Below, piece after piece: positions 8,030 through 18,162 of a stretch of 64,000 nt of DNA. Positions within the stretch are counted from its first letter, which is position 1, and every line of letters starts with the position of its first letter. This DNA is from Acinetobacter puyangensis (GTDB taxonomy: Bacteria; Pseudomonadota; Gammaproteobacteria; Pseudomonadales; Moraxellaceae): NCBI RefSeq assembly GCF_900096995.1, contig NZ_OANT01000004.1, forward strand, positions 248,001-312,000, read 5' to 3'. A program made the translations under genes and the position numbers. The notes under the pieces are model-generated. The model worked only from the letters and a program-made list of their open reading frames with translations, ran no database searches and was not told the origin of the DNA.

Positions 8030-10459
8030 ATGTTTCGGCTTTTTTCCAGTCTGTTTCGACAAAGTTTACATAGTGGTGGGATTACTTTACTGATTGTTTC
8101 CTTGTCATTGGCGATTAGTGCCACCACAGCACTTAAGTTTAGTAATCAGCAAATTCAATATGCGATTGAGCAGCAGGCAGGGGAGTTATTGGCAGCAGAT
8201 CTGGTGCTAAGTTCAAGTCAGCCCATTGAGCCTATTTGGCTGGATCGTGCCAGAGAAACACAATTACAGACCTCACAAAACTATGTTTTTAGTTCGATGG
8301 CACATACTGGTGAACAATTTGTCATGGTCAATGTCAAAGCCATTGATGATGCGTTTCCATTGCGTGGCGATTTAAAAATTGCACCTGAGGCAAAACAGAT
8401 TCAATCGGGACAGATCTGGCTGACCCCAAGAGTATTTGATTTATTAAAGGTAAAAATTGGTGATCGCGTTTATATTGCCGATGCAGAATTTAAGGTCACT
8501 GGTGAGATTGAACATGATGCCAATCAGGAAATGGGTCTGTCAGGCTTTTCACCTACAGTCATTATTCATCTTCAGGATGTAGCAAAAACCAATGCGATTC
8601 AAATTGGTAGTCGGATTGATTATCGCGTGCTAATGTCAGGCGCACCGAATCAGCTTAAAGCATTTGAACAACATTATACGCAGTACGTACAGGAACCTTT
8701 AAAGCTACGTTCGGCCAGTGATAGCAATTCACGATTAATGGGACCGATTCGAAATCTTGAAACCTATATGCAACTGGCAAATTTATTGACGCTATTGTTG
8801 TGTGGTATTGCCATTGCTTTAACCAGTCAACGCTATGTGGCACAAAATCAGGATCATATTGCAATGCTACGGTGTTTGGGTGCTTCCCGCAAACAATTAC
8901 TGGGTGCATTTGTGGCATTGCTGGCTGTTGTGGCATTGCTGGCCACATTACTCGGTAGCATTTTCGGTGTGATTTTTGGTTTTGCTTTGCTTAAGCTTAT
9001 GCTCACGACCATTCCGCATATCAGTTTGCAGTTTTCGCTATGGGCGATTGTTTTGGGACCATTACCTAATGCGGTATTTACTTGCTTAATTGTACTTGCT
9101 GGTTTTGTTTTACCAAGTATTTTACACCTTGCCAAAGTGCCGCCGATTCGTGTTCTGCGTCAAAGCCAGTTTGATCAGGTTGCGATATGGATTGTGATTG
9201 CTTCGGCATTGCTCAGTTTATCGTTATTCACCTTATATCTCACTGAAAATATTGGCTTAACCTTATCCGTCATTGCTGCAATTTTTGTATTATGTTTTGT
9301 ATTGTTTGCTGTGGTTTGGCTCATATTAACTACTTTAAGAAAAATGCATTTTCGCTTTGAACAATGGGTACGTGAGCCTGCCAAAGTCAGCTTGCAAATG
9401 ACAGCATTGGCATTGGGTTTAAGCTTAATTAGCGTACTATTTTTACTGCGCAGTGACATGTTCGAGCGTTGGCAACAGCAGTTGCCGGCAGGTACACCGA
9501 ATCAGTTTGTTTATGGCTTACCACCGTTTGACAAAGCGCCATTTGAACAGGCTTTGGCGGAGCGGCAGTGGCAATCGACAACGTTATATCCCAATATTCG
9601 TGGTCGCTTGATTACCAAAAATGGGGAAGCATTTAATGAACAAATCGTCAAAGAAAATAACAGTCTTAAACGTGAGCTAAATTTGACCCAAAGTGCAGCT
9701 TTTCCTCAAGACAATCGTATTGTGGCAGGAACAAAAGATTTTACAGCAACACATCAGGTCTCGGTTGAAAAAGACACTGCGGACAGTCTGGGGATTCAGC
9801 TTGGTGATCAACTTGGTTTCGAATTGCCCGATGGTAATATCGAAGCCAAAGTGGTCAGTTTTAGAACTGTCGAGTGGGAAAGTTTTAGTCCAAACTTTTT
9901 CTTTATTTTTTCACCCCAGACGCTGGATGAAAATGCGGGAAGTTATCTGGGTAGTTTCTATCTGCCACCACAGCACAATCAACAGATGGCTGAATTGATT
10001 AACCAGTTTCCAACCACGGTATTTATTGATATCGATGGCATTATCGAACAGATCAAACAACTGGTTAAAGTGATTGCACAGATCATTAGTATTCTGGCAT
10101 TTCTGGTATTTGCTGCCGGTGTACTGGTGCTATTGGCTTGTTTAAATTTATTGATGGACGAGCGTAAACATGAAGTTGCCTTGTTACGTGCGATTGGTAT
10201 GTCACAAGCACAGTTAAAACGCTACCTGAGCATTGAGCTTGCCTGTATTGGCGCTGGTGCAGGGGTGCTGGCGATTGCCTTTGCCGAAACAGTATCCTAT
10301 ATCGTGTCATGGAAAATGGAAATTCCATGGACATTACACTGGCAATACTGGTTGATTCTGCCTTTGTTGATGGCAATGATATGCGGTGTGATTGGCCGCT
10401 ATCGCTTGCAAAAACTTTGGCAAATTGCACCGTTGCTGAGTTTGAGGAATATTGGCTAG
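8030..10459 (+). CDS. ybbP: ABC transporter permease, YbbP-like (FtsX/MacB fold)
   Basis: Large 809-residue inner-membrane permease. One transmembrane helix near the N-terminus is followed by a periplasmic domain (about 45-240), then a first FtsX-type helical block (about 250-410, with MLRCLGASRKQLL typical of FtsX coupling segments). A second periplasmic domain (about 470-660) and a final FtsX block (about 670-800, with LLRAIGMSQAQLKRY) complete the protein. It partners YbbA, from which it is separated by two bases. The two-FtsX-block architecture is that of YbbP rather than LolC/E. Substrate unknown. Confidence 0.9.
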   Translation: MFRLFSSLFRQSLHSGGITLLIVSLSLAISATTALKFSNQQIQYAIEQQAGELLAADLVLSSSQPIEPIWLDRARETQLQTSQNYVFSSMAHTGEQFVMVNVKAIDDAFPLRGDLKIAPEAKQIQSGQIWLTPRVFDLLKVKIGDRVYIADAEFKVTGEIEHDANQEMGLSGFSPTVIIHLQDVAKTNAIQIGSRIDYRVLMSGAPNQLKAFEQHYTQYVQEPLKLRSASDSNSRLMGPIRNLETYMQLANLLTLLLCGIAIALTSQRYVAQNQDHIAMLRCLGASRKQLLGAFVALLAVVALLATLLGSIFGVIFGFALLKLMLTTIPHISLQFSLWAIVLGPLPNAVFTCLIVLAGFVLPSILHLAKVPPIRVLRQSQFDQVAIWIVIASALLSLSLFTLYLTENIGLTLSVIAAIFVLCFVLFAVVWLILTTLRKMHFRFEQWVREPAKVSLQMTALALGLSLISVLFLLRSDMFERWQQQLPAGTPNQFVYGLPPFDKAPFEQALAERQWQSTTLYPNIRGRLITKNGEAFNEQIVKENNSLKRELNLTQSAAFPQDNRIVAGTKDFTATHQVSVEKDTADSLGIQLGDQLGFELPDGNIEAKVVSFRTVEWESFSPNFFFIFSPQTLDENAGSYLGSFYLPPQHNQQMAELINQFPTTVFIDIDGIIEQIKQLVKVIAQIISILAFLVFAAGVLVLLACLNLLMDERKHEVALLRAIGMSQAQLKRYLSIELACIGAGAGVLAIAFAETVSYIVSWKMEIPWTLHWQYWLILPLLMAMICGVIGRYRLQKLWQIAPLLSLRNIG

Positions 10460-10465
10460 GTTGAT

Positions 10466-10497
10466 GATAGGGTAATATAATATGCTATTGCCTTATC
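10466..10497 (+). terminator. Possible weak terminator hairpin after ybbP
   Basis: GATAGGGTAAT pairs with ATTGCCTTATC over 11 positions (two G-U pairs) around a 10-base loop, 7 bases after the ybbP stop. The run after it (TTATCTATG) is poor in T, so termination would be weak. Confidence 0.35.
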
Positions 10498-10555
10498 TTA
10501 TCTATGCGTAATCATTATCAGCAGAAATCTTCAGGACTATCAATGGGCTGAAATA

Positions 10556-10582
10556 TTGGTCATACAGCCTATTACGTATAAT
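10556..10582 (+). promoter_or_regulatory. Putative thiE-hemL promoter
   Basis: A perfect -10 TATAAT at 10577-10582 is preceded by TTGGTC at 10556-10561 with a 15-base spacer. It lies 23 bases upstream of thiE. The gap is too short to hold a TPP riboswitch and no THI-box-like conserved segment was seen. Confidence 0.45.
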
Positions 10583-10605
10583 GAAATATTTTAGGAATCA
10601 GGAAT

Positions 10606-11217
10606 ATGCAAGGACTTTATCTCATCACCAACGATGATCCATTCAGACTTTTATTACAAAAGCTACAGGCTGCGTTGGCAACCCGAAAGGTTGCATTATT
10701 ACAATATCGACGTAAAAAAGTAGCAAAGGCTGATCAATCTCAAGAAATCGAACAGATTCTTAAGTTGTGTCATCAATATACGGTGCCTTTGATTATCAAT
10801 GATGATCTTGAACAGGCCAGACAGTTTGGTGTGCATGTGCATCTGGGGCAGGATGATGGTTCAATACAGCATGCCAGACAGGTGTTGGGTAAAGATGCCA
10901 TCATTGGACGAACCTGTTTAAATTCGCTGCAATTGGCCGAGCAGGCAATTGCCGATGGTGCCAGTTATGTGGCCTTTGGTGCAGTCTATGCTACTAGCAC
11001 CAAACCGGAAGCGGGCAATGTCGGGATTGCTGTGATTCAACAGGCAAAACAGCAATTGAATGTCCCAATCTGTGCGATTGGTGGGCTAACGGTAGAAAAT
11101 TCACAGGTGGTGATCGATGCCGGAGCAAGTCTTTGTGCGGTGGTCAGTGATATACTAGGTTTAGATCCAGAGCAAATTCCCGGGCGTGTCGATGCTTGGG
11201 CAAAGTTATTTCAATAA
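10606..11217 (+). CDS. thiE: Thiamine-phosphate synthase
   Basis: Couples hydroxymethylpyrimidine diphosphate with the thiazole phosphate to make thiamine phosphate. The 203-residue TIM barrel starts MQGLYLITND. It contains LLQYRRK (substrate loop), PLIINDDLEQARQFGVHVHL, the GRTCLN segment, YVAFGAVYATSTKP (pyrophosphate loop) and PICAIGGLTVEN, all ThiE hallmarks. An AGGAA box precedes the ATG. The gap to hemL is only 15 bases, so the two genes are probably one transcript; thiE-hemL adjacency is common in this group. Confidence 0.94.
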   Translation: MQGLYLITNDDPFRLLLQKLQAALATRKVALLQYRRKKVAKADQSQEIEQILKLCHQYTVPLIINDDLEQARQFGVHVHLGQDDGSIQHARQVLGKDAIIGRTCLNSLQLAEQAIADGASYVAFGAVYATSTKPEAGNVGIAVIQQAKQQLNVPICAIGGLTVENSQVVIDAGASLCAVVSDILGLDPEQIPGRVDAWAKLFQ

Positions 11218-11232
11218 TTGCGAGAAAGTTTT

Positions 11233-12528
11233 ATGTTCATTTCTGCAAAACAGGCACAACTCTTTGAAGAAGCCAGTAAACATATCCCGGGTGGGGTAAA
11301 TTCTCCTGTACGCGCATTTAAAGGGGTGGGTGGGACACCAGTCTTTATCAAACGTGCCAAAGGTGCATATTTGTGGGATGAAGATGACAATCAATATATT
11401 GATTATGTCGGTTCATGGGGACCGATGATTCTGGGCCATTCTCATCCTGATATTGTTAAAGCGGTACAGGCGGCAGCCGAAGATGGCCTAAGCTATGGTG
11501 CACCAACAGTTGCAGAAACCTCCCTTGCCGATGTGATCTGTGACATCCTGCCCGCAGTAGATTTGATCCGCATGACCAATTCGGGTACGGAAGCTACCAT
11601 GACGGCAATTCGTCTGGCTCGTGGCTATACCAGACGTGATCAAATTATTAAATTTGAAGGCTGTTATCATGGTCATTCCGATTCTCTACTGGTTAAAGCC
11701 GGTTCGGGGTTACTCACTTTTGGTGAACCCACCTCAAAAGGTGTGCCTGAAGATTTTGCTAAACATACCATTGTCTTGCCCTATAACGACATTGATGCGT
11801 TGAAAGAATGTTTTGCCAAGTTTGGCAGTCAAATCGCAGGGGTGATTGTTGAGCCTGTGGCGGGCAATATGAATTTGGTGAAACCTAAAGATGGCTTTTT
11901 ACAGGCAATTCGTGCGTTATGTGATGAATACCAGTCCGTCTTTATTATTGATGAAGTAATGACTGGCTTTCGTGTTGCCTTAGGTGGTGCACATACACTC
12001 TATGATGTGAAACCTGATTTAGTGACGCTGGGTAAAATCATTGGTGCTGGTTTACCTGTCGGTGCTTTTGGTGGTAAACGTGAAATCATGCAATGTATTG
12101 CACCGCTTGGCGGCGTTTATCAGGCAGGTACATTATCAGGTAATCCACTGGCAATGCGTGCTGGTCTGGAAATGTTTAAGCATATTCGTCAAGATGGTTT
12201 TTATGAAAAGCTGGAAGCACAATTGGCAAAATTACTGGCTGGATTAGAGCAGGCAGCAAACGATGCCGGTATTGCTTTTAAAACCCAACAGGTGGGTGGC
12301 ATGTTTGGTCTGTATTTTACCGATCAGGACGATATTTCCAGTTTTGATTCGATGCTGAAATGCGATGTAGACGCCTTTAAACAATTTTTTCATGGCATGT
12401 TGCGTCGTGGTGTTTATTTTGCGCCTTCGGCATTTGAAGCGGCATTTATTTCTTCTGCGCATTCTGATCGGGATATTGAAAAAACCATTCAGGCTGCAAA
12501 AGAGACTTTTGCTGAAATGAAAGCCTAA
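11233..12528 (+). CDS. hemL: Glutamate-1-semialdehyde 2,1-aminomutase
   Basis: PLP enzyme of the C5 pathway making 5-aminolevulinate, the tetrapyrrole precursor; it feeds the same haem pathway as hemE at the window start. From the ATG at 11233 the protein has 431 residues (E. coli 426). Motifs are [13 protein letters not shown], the [15 protein letters not shown] phosphate-binding region, [12 protein letters not shown], and the Schiff-base lysine in [11 protein letters not shown] (K268). The upstream TTG at 11218 is rejected: homology begins after it and GAGAAAG sits correctly before the ATG. A terminator follows at 12545. Confidence 0.96.
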   Translation: MFISAKQAQLFEEASKHIPGGVNSPVRAFKGVGGTPVFIKRAKGAYLWDEDDNQYIDYVGSWGPMILGHSHPDIVKAVQAAAEDGLSYGAPTVAETSLADVICDILPAVDLIRMTNSGTEATMTAIRLARGYTRRDQIIKFEGCYHGHSDSLLVKAGSGLLTFGEPTSKGVPEDFAKHTIVLPYNDIDALKECFAKFGSQIAGVIVEPVAGNMNLVKPKDGFLQAIRALCDEYQSVFIIDEVMTGFRVALGGAHTLYDVKPDLVTLGKIIGAGLPVGAFGGKREIMQCIAPLGGVYQAGTLSGNPLAMRAGLEMFKHIRQDGFYEKLEAQLAKLLAGLEQAANDAGIAFKTQQVGGMFGLYFTDQDDISSFDSMLKCDVDAFKQFFHGMLRRGVYFAPSAFEAAFISSAHSDRDIEKTIQAAKETFAEMKA

Positions 12529-12544
12529 ATTTTAGGGATTTGAG

Positions 12545-12576
12545 AAAATGGCATGTCTTTGGATATGCCATTTTTT
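12545..12576 (+). terminator. Intrinsic terminator of thiE-hemL
   Basis: AAAATGGCAT and ATGCCATTTT form a 10-bp stem with a 10-base loop, followed by further T residues. Confidence 0.8.
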
Positions 12577-12587
12577 ATGTTTGGGCA

Positions 12588-12624
12588 TAAAAAATCCCTA
12601 AACCTATGTGCATAAATTTAGGGA
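12588..12624 (-). terminator. Intrinsic terminator of gcd
   Basis: Read on the minus strand, TCCCTAAA...TTTAGGGA forms an 8-bp perfect stem followed by TTTTTT, 21 bases after the gcd stop. Confidence 0.75.
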
Positions 12625-12645
12625 AGTATTTAATTTAATCAATCT

Positions 12646-15081
12646 TTATTTTTTTATTAAATTGTCCGGTAAGGCATAGGCAATAATATAATCACCAACA
12701 TCTTTGGAATGACTTGCACCACCTGCGGAAATAACGACGTATTGTTTACCGGTCTTAGGTGACTGATAAATCAATGGCGCAGCAACCGCAGCAACAGGGA
12801 GAGCCGCTTTCCAGACTTCTTTCCCGGTTTTCGAATCAAGCGCACGAAGATAATAATCTTGTGTACCTGCAAAGAAAATCAGACCAGATGCTGTAGACGT
12901 CGGACCGCCCAAAGTTGGCATACCGATTGGCATTGGCAGATGTGATTTAATGCCGAATGGACCAAGCTCTTTTGCAGTACCCATTGGTACTTGCCAGATC
13001 AGTTTTTTACTATTCAGATCAATCGCACTCATGGTACCAAATGGTGGGTTGTTACATGGAATACCGAGTGGAGACTGTAAAATATCGATACGGACACCAC
13101 CATAAATACCACCAATTTGCGGACGAATGGTTCCCATAAATCCGGGCACTTCATCAGTCGAAACTTTATATTTTTTCGCTTCTTCCTGACTTACCAGCGC
13201 CATCCGAAGTGGCATGCGCATATCATTGACATACATAACATTGGTACGCTCATCAATGGTAATACCACCCCAGTTCATACCACCCAATAGACTTGGCCAT
13301 TCAATATAAGGCTTTTCGGTTGGCGGGGTGAATGGACCCTGATAAATCGAATCTTTAAATTTGATGCGACAATACAATTGATCAAAAGTACTGACACCCC
13401 ACATGCTTTTTTCGGTTAAAGTTTCTGCACCAATGATTGGCATACCGACTGAGAATGGTTGTGTTGGAGAAAGTTTTTCACCCACCGCATGTGGAGAAGT
13501 CGGTACTGGACGTTCTTCCACTTTAGTTACAGGTTGACCAGTACGACGATCCAGCACAAAAATATGTCCCATTTTTGTGGTCTGGATTAACGCAGGCACT
13601 TTTTCACCCTGATCATTGGTGACATCATAAAGTACGGGTTGTGATGGTAAGTCATAATCCCATACATCATGATGCACAATTTGATATGACCATTTGGTTT
13701 TACCTGTTGATGCATCTACAGCAACTACAGCCGAACCAAATTTCTCTTTTGCAGGCCCACGATCACCACCCCAATAATCTGGTGGTCCATTACCTGTGGG
13801 TAAATAAACCAGATTAAGGTCTTTATCATAAGTGGGAATAGTCCACATATTCGGTGTTTCAAGTGTATAGGTTTTATCTGCCGCTGGCGCACCTGTATCA
13901 TTTGGATTACCAACATCCCAAGCCCAAGCAAGAGAACCATCCAAAACATTATAGGCACGGACTACACCTGATGGCTCACCATGCATGATGTCACGTACCC
14001 AGCCGCCAATCACTGCATTATGTCCCATTAACACCGGAACAGAAGTCGGGTGGTAGCGTTTACTTTTTTCTGTGGGACCCATTTGATGATCAAGATCAAC
14101 AAAACCATTGTCACCAAAACCTGCACACAGCTCACCAGTATGGGCATCCAGTGCGAATAAACGTGAATCAACCGAAGACACCACGATACGTTGCTGACAT
14201 TCACCAGTGGTATATTTTGCCTTGTCTGTTGCCGATAAAGTTGTATCTTTATTGACATCATAATAGGCAACTGCACGACAGGTCACATGTTCAGCAGTAC
14301 GGGATTTCGGATCGAACTTCCATTTTGCCTGACCAGTATCACCATCAATTGCAGTAATAATGTTTTGTGGCGTACAAGAATAAAGTGTATCGCCAATTTG
14401 TAGCGGTGTGTTTTCATCTACGCCGATACCTGCGCCTGTGGTTTGACGACCAGTCCGATAGGTCCAAGCAACTTGTAATTGGTTAACATTTTCCGGCGTA
14501 ATTTGATCATAAGGGGCGAAACGCGTACCTGTTGCATTACGGCCAAAATGATCCCAGTTTTCAGGATTATCTGGATTGATAGTTGCTTTACTTTGGTCAG
14601 GTACAATATCGACTGGATTATAAATTTTTCCGTGTGGAAAAAATGCGGCAACGAGTGCAGCAACACAACCTAGAAAGCCAGCAAGACCAATATAATTGGC
14701 AACTCTTCCTGCTCCTACGGTCACTGTTTTAAAGATAGGGTTTAACCATAGACTGAGTACGACAATAATTGTTGGAATCACCAGACGGGGTAATAATTGC
14801 CAGTAATCAAATGCTTGAACTTCATAGAATGCCCAGATGACTGTGGCAATATAGGTAATAATCGATAGCCATAAACCTATTTTGTTGCGTAGCAAATAAA
14901 GTACTGCAATTGCAAGATATGCAACACCAGCAATTAAGTAATAACTAGAGCCACCAAGACTCAGTAATTTTATGCCACCAAAAATAAGTGCAACAGCAAT
15001 AATTAATGTGAGTAAAACAAATAAAAGTCGAAACACATTAAGATAGACTGCCTTTTTATTGGAAACAGCGTTATTTGTCAT
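12646..15081 (-). CDS. gcd: Membrane-bound PQQ-dependent glucose dehydrogenase
   Basis: Oxidises D-glucose (and other aldoses) to gluconolactone in the periplasm and passes electrons to ubiquinone. The 811 residues (E. coli Gcd 796) begin with about five membrane helices (residues 15-150), the quinone-reacting anchor. The PQQ beta-propeller follows, with ENWDHFGRNATGTRFAPYDQI at its entry, repeated tryptophan-docking blades such as TGKTKWSYQIVHHDVWDYDLP, and GASHSKDVGDYIIAYALP at the end. Start: an AAGGTG box lies before the ATG. In Acinetobacter PQQ is supplied by pqq genes elsewhere; none are in this window. Confidence 0.95.
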   Translation of the reverse strand: MTNNAVSNKKAVYLNVFRLLFVLLTLIIAVALIFGGIKLLSLGGSSYYLIAGVAYLAIAVLYLLRNKIGLWLSIITYIATVIWAFYEVQAFDYWQLLPRLVIPTIIVVLSLWLNPIFKTVTVGAGRVANYIGLAGFLGCVAALVAAFFPHGKIYNPVDIVPDQSKATINPDNPENWDHFGRNATGTRFAPYDQITPENVNQLQVAWTYRTGRQTTGAGIGVDENTPLQIGDTLYSCTPQNIITAIDGDTGQAKWKFDPKSRTAEHVTCRAVAYYDVNKDTTLSATDKAKYTTGECQQRIVVSSVDSRLFALDAHTGELCAGFGDNGFVDLDHQMGPTEKSKRYHPTSVPVLMGHNAVIGGWVRDIMHGEPSGVVRAYNVLDGSLAWAWDVGNPNDTGAPAADKTYTLETPNMWTIPTYDKDLNLVYLPTGNGPPDYWGGDRGPAKEKFGSAVVAVDASTGKTKWSYQIVHHDVWDYDLPSQPVLYDVTNDQGEKVPALIQTTKMGHIFVLDRRTGQPVTKVEERPVPTSPHAVGEKLSPTQPFSVGMPIIGAETLTEKSMWGVSTFDQLYCRIKFKDSIYQGPFTPPTEKPYIEWPSLLGGMNWGGITIDERTNVMYVNDMRMPLRMALVSQEEAKKYKVSTDEVPGFMGTIRPQIGGIYGGVRIDILQSPLGIPCNNPPFGTMSAIDLNSKKLIWQVPMGTAKELGPFGIKSHLPMPIGMPTLGGPTSTASGLIFFAGTQDYYLRALDSKTGKEVWKAALPVAAVAAPLIYQSPKTGKQYVVISAGGASHSKDVGDYIIAYALPDNLIKK

Positions 15082-15402
15082 ATATTTTCACCTTAGGGTT
15101 AAGGTATGTGCAATATAAATGATCTTAATTAATAAAAATAATGCCTTTACCAATGAAGATCATTCTAAGTGCTGAATAAATTGATATTTTTGATGATTTC
15201 CTATGAATCACCAAATCGAGTTTGCTATTCTCAATTTAGAACACATAGTACTTTAGTCGCGTATTTTAATCCCTTTTTCTTAATTCGTATAGATTTAAGT
15301 CGATTTATTCGAAAAGTATAATATGGGATATTTTATGGAGAGATTAGGGGCTGAAGAAATTTTAGCCTACAACGCAATCTATTTATCAAATGTCAATAGA
15401 CC
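15082..15402. other. Intergenic region: gcd leader and rsmD 3' flank (321 bases)
   Basis: AT-rich region carrying the promoter side of gcd and the downstream flank of rsmD, both read leftward. It has the gcd ribosome binding site (AAGGTG, about 15090-15095) but no promoter I would place with confidence and no clear terminator. A plus-strand frame at 15323-15514 looks spurious, because its 3' part overlaps the end of rsmD. No RNA gene is recognised. Confidence 0.5.
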
Positions 15403-15948
15403 CTATATTTTTTGGAATAATCCAGCTTTAACCACACCAGCTTTGGTATTTTTAATGAGTTTCCAGTCTACGGGTAATGTCAGGGTATTCAGATCTTGGT
15501 TAGCTTCAACATAGATTAGTGCATCTTTATTTAATTTTGGATTGACTTGTTCAGCCAGTTCCTGCCATAAATTTAACGCATAGGGCGGATCTAAAAAAAC
15601 CAGATCAAAATTTTCATGCAGTGTTGCCAAAGCCTGTTGCGCAGTGGTTTGTATAATTTGCACCTGTTCGGTTTTGAGGACAGCAATATTCTGTTTTAAA
15701 AATTTGCTTTGTTGTGGATTTGGTTCGATCATCACCACTTGTTTGGCACCCCGTGATAAGGCTTCAAAACCTAATGCACCAGAACCGGCACAGAGATCCA
15801 GAACTTTTGCACCCTGAATATCCCACATGAGCCAGTTAAAAAGCGTTTCACGAATGCGATCTGGCGTAGGACGTAAGCCATCTAGGGTGGCAAAAGGTAA
15901 CTGGCGCCGTTTAAATTCACCGCCAATAATACGCAACTGATTTTTCAT
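15403..15948 (-). CDS. rsmD: 16S rRNA (guanine-966-N2)-methyltransferase
   Basis: Methylates G966 of 16S rRNA in the 30S subunit using S-adenosylmethionine. The 181 residues show the RIIGGEFKRRQL N-terminal signature, LRPTPDRIRETLFNWL, the SAM motif VLDLCAGSGALGFEALSRGA, and the catalytic DPPY (FLDPPYALN) typical of N2-guanine/N6-adenine methylases. The start codon overlaps the end of mrdA by four bases (ATGA), so the two are translationally coupled. In many bacteria rsmD sits beside ftsY or coaD; here it follows a penicillin-binding protein. Confidence 0.95.
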   Translation of the reverse strand: MKNQLRIIGGEFKRRQLPFATLDGLRPTPDRIRETLFNWLMWDIQGAKVLDLCAGSGALGFEALSRGAKQVVMIEPNPQQSKFLKQNIAVLKTEQVQIIQTTAQQALATLHENFDLVFLDPPYALNLWQELAEQVNPKLNKDALIYVEANQDLNTLTLPVDWKLIKNTKAGVVKAGLFQKI

Positions 15949-17924
15949 TCTTCATCCTCAGCAGCAGGTGTATGACTGGCTGGCGTTGTTGGTGTGTCTT
16001 GTAGTAAACCATTGGTGGGTAATTCGGCAGGCTTAGCACCCGCTGTCATCAATCCACCATTGACTGCAAGAGGAGCCGGTTTGATTGGATCTTTTTCACG
16101 TTTTAATAACCAGTAGTCAAAGATCGGTTTGGCAATCTTTGCTGCCGAACCACCATGTCGACCATTTTCCCAGATCACGGCCACAGCAATTTTCGGCTGA
16201 TCCGCAGGCGCGAAACCGACAAACAAACCGTGATCATATTCACGCTCTTTAAGTAAAGCTTCATTATAGCGTTTACCCTGTGCAATACTTTTAACCTGTG
16301 CCGTACCGGTTTTACCTGCAATCGAATAAAGTGGCGTACGTATGCCTTTACCTGTACCGCCATTGATTACCGCAACCATGGCGTCATGCATTTTGTTCCA
16401 GTCATCCTGCGTCCCATTAAAATCGATCTTATAATCACTGCCATGCAGCACTTTTAGCACTTTTTCGCCTTTGGTTTCTCTCAAGACATGCGGTTTAACA
16501 TGCTGTCCATAATTAGCAGTGATAGCAGTTGCAAGGGCAAGTTGTAAAGGCGTGGCGGTAAATGCGCCCTGACCAATACTGACCGAGATGGTTTCACCTT
16601 TTAGCCATGGTTTATTGCGGGTACGCATTTTCCATTCCGGAGATGGATATAGTCCGGAACTTTCGCTAGGAAGATCAACGCCGGTTTTCTGTCCAAAACC
16701 AAATTGCGACATCCATGTGTGCATTTTATCAATGCCCATCTGATAGGACAGCACATAAAAGAATGTGTCACATGATTGTACAATCGCTTTATGAATATCG
16801 ACCACACCATGACCGCTTTTTTTCCAGTCACGGAATTTATGGCTATCGCCGGGTAAATGAAAATAACCCGGATCGAAAATTTTGGTATTCCAGTCGATAT
16901 ATTTATAATGCAGACCGCCCATGGCTTCCATCGGTTTGATGGTTGATCCCGGTGGATAAGACCCTTGTACAGCACGGTTATAGAGCGGCTGATCCAGATT
17001 GTCACTCAGCGCACGGTAGTCCGTGTGGCTAATTCCCGTGACAAATAAGTTGGGATTAAAGCTCGGACCTGAAACCAATGCTAAAATTTCACCTGTATTG
17101 GGGTCTATGGCAACCACAGCACCACGCTTTCCAACCATTTGTTCGGAAGCAACCATTTGTAGACCATAGTCCAGAGAAAGGTAGAGATCGTTGCCGCGTA
17201 TTGCTTCCTTGCGTCCCAAATGCCTTAAAATATTGCTATGTGCATCAGCTTCGACAGATTCATAACCGGGTTTACCATGCAGTAAATATTCGTAAGATTT
17301 CTCAACGCCGATTTTTCCAATTAGATTGGTACCGGCATAGAGGTCTTTATCTAATGTCTTTAATTCTTTATCATTAATTCTGCCGACATAACCAATCACA
17401 TGTGCAAACAAGTCGCCATGCGGGTAATAACGAGTCATTTGCGTTTCAATACGTACCCCGGGGAAGTTTTGTTTTAATTCACTGAATTTGGCAATTTCCG
17501 CTTCACTCAAATTCATTTTAATGGACAATACTTCGGTTTTACGCGCAGTTTTGGCTCGTTTTTGAAATTGTTCGATGTCTTCATCGGTTAAATGAAAAAT
17601 TGGAATGAGTTGGCGTATTGTGTCTTCCACATCTGCAATATCGGCACGGCTAATAACTGCACTAAAGACCGGGAAATTATCGGCCAGTAAAATACCATTG
17701 CGATCATAAATATAGCCACGGGCAGGCGGTAATGCTTGTAGGCGAATACGATTACTGTCGGAAACAGTCTGGAAATGTTCGTGTTGATACAGTTGCAGAT
17801 AGCCGTAGCGAAGCACTAAGATCAGGATAAAAACCGACACCAATCCAATAGCAAAATAAATGCGGCCACGAAAAATCTTTTTTTCTTGCTGTATGTTTTT
17901 TATGGGCGTAGGGTACTTGCTCAT
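15945..17924 (-). CDS. mrdA: Penicillin-binding protein 2 (elongation transpeptidase)
   Basis: Inner-membrane class B transpeptidase of the Rod/elongasome complex that cross-links side-wall peptidoglycan; target of mecillinam-type beta-lactams. It has 659 residues: one membrane anchor (about 22-45), the N-terminal pedestal domain (about 60-240, with PPARGYIYDRNG), and the transpeptidase domain with STIK (active Ser327), SCD (384-386) and KTGT (538-541). A Pro/Ala/Thr-rich tail of about 40 residues follows. The ATG at 17924 is preferred over the TTG at 17936. Neither has a convincing Shine-Dalgarno. RodA (mrdB), often adjacent, is not in this window. Confidence 0.95.
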   Translation of the reverse strand: MSKYPTPIKNIQQEKKIFRGRIYFAIGLVSVFILILVLRYGYLQLYQHEHFQTVSDSNRIRLQALPPARGYIYDRNGILLADNFPVFSAVISRADIADVEDTIRQLIPIFHLTDEDIEQFQKRAKTARKTEVLSIKMNLSEAEIAKFSELKQNFPGVRIETQMTRYYPHGDLFAHVIGYVGRINDKELKTLDKDLYAGTNLIGKIGVEKSYEYLLHGKPGYESVEADAHSNILRHLGRKEAIRGNDLYLSLDYGLQMVASEQMVGKRGAVVAIDPNTGEILALVSGPSFNPNLFVTGISHTDYRALSDNLDQPLYNRAVQGSYPPGSTIKPMEAMGGLHYKYIDWNTKIFDPGYFHLPGDSHKFRDWKKSGHGVVDIHKAIVQSCDTFFYVLSYQMGIDKMHTWMSQFGFGQKTGVDLPSESSGLYPSPEWKMRTRNKPWLKGETISVSIGQGAFTATPLQLALATAITANYGQHVKPHVLRETKGEKVLKVLHGSDYKIDFNGTQDDWNKMHDAMVAVINGGTGKGIRTPLYSIAGKTGTAQVKSIAQGKRYNEALLKEREYDHGLFVGFAPADQPKIAVAVIWENGRHGGSAAKIAKPIFDYWLLKREKDPIKPAPLAVNGGLMTAGAKPAELPTNGLLQDTPTTPASHTPAAEDEE

Positions 17925-18162
17925 GATGGTATGCAAAATCGAAACAGAACTATTCTATCTAAACAACTACACAAGGTATATATCTTTTTGCTTTAGTTTA
18001 AGCCTCAATCTTGCTTTATTTGACTCTACAGACAGATGATTTAAAAGGTTTAGTCCTATAGCTTTGCTCTGTTTTCTGCTACATTCTCATTGAAAGGGTG
18101 TGTTAGATTGAATAATAGACAATATTTCACCTTGTGCTTTAGGGAAAAAGCGGAGATAAAAA

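Noticed and set aside
10460..10605. TPP riboswitch before thiE
   Set aside because: The gap is only 146 bases, has a promoter 23 bases before the gene, and shows no THI-box-like conserved core.
15323..15514. Plus-strand 63-residue frame in front of gcd
   Set aside because: No ribosome binding site, and its 3' half is antisense to the end of rsmD; composition is not protein-like.
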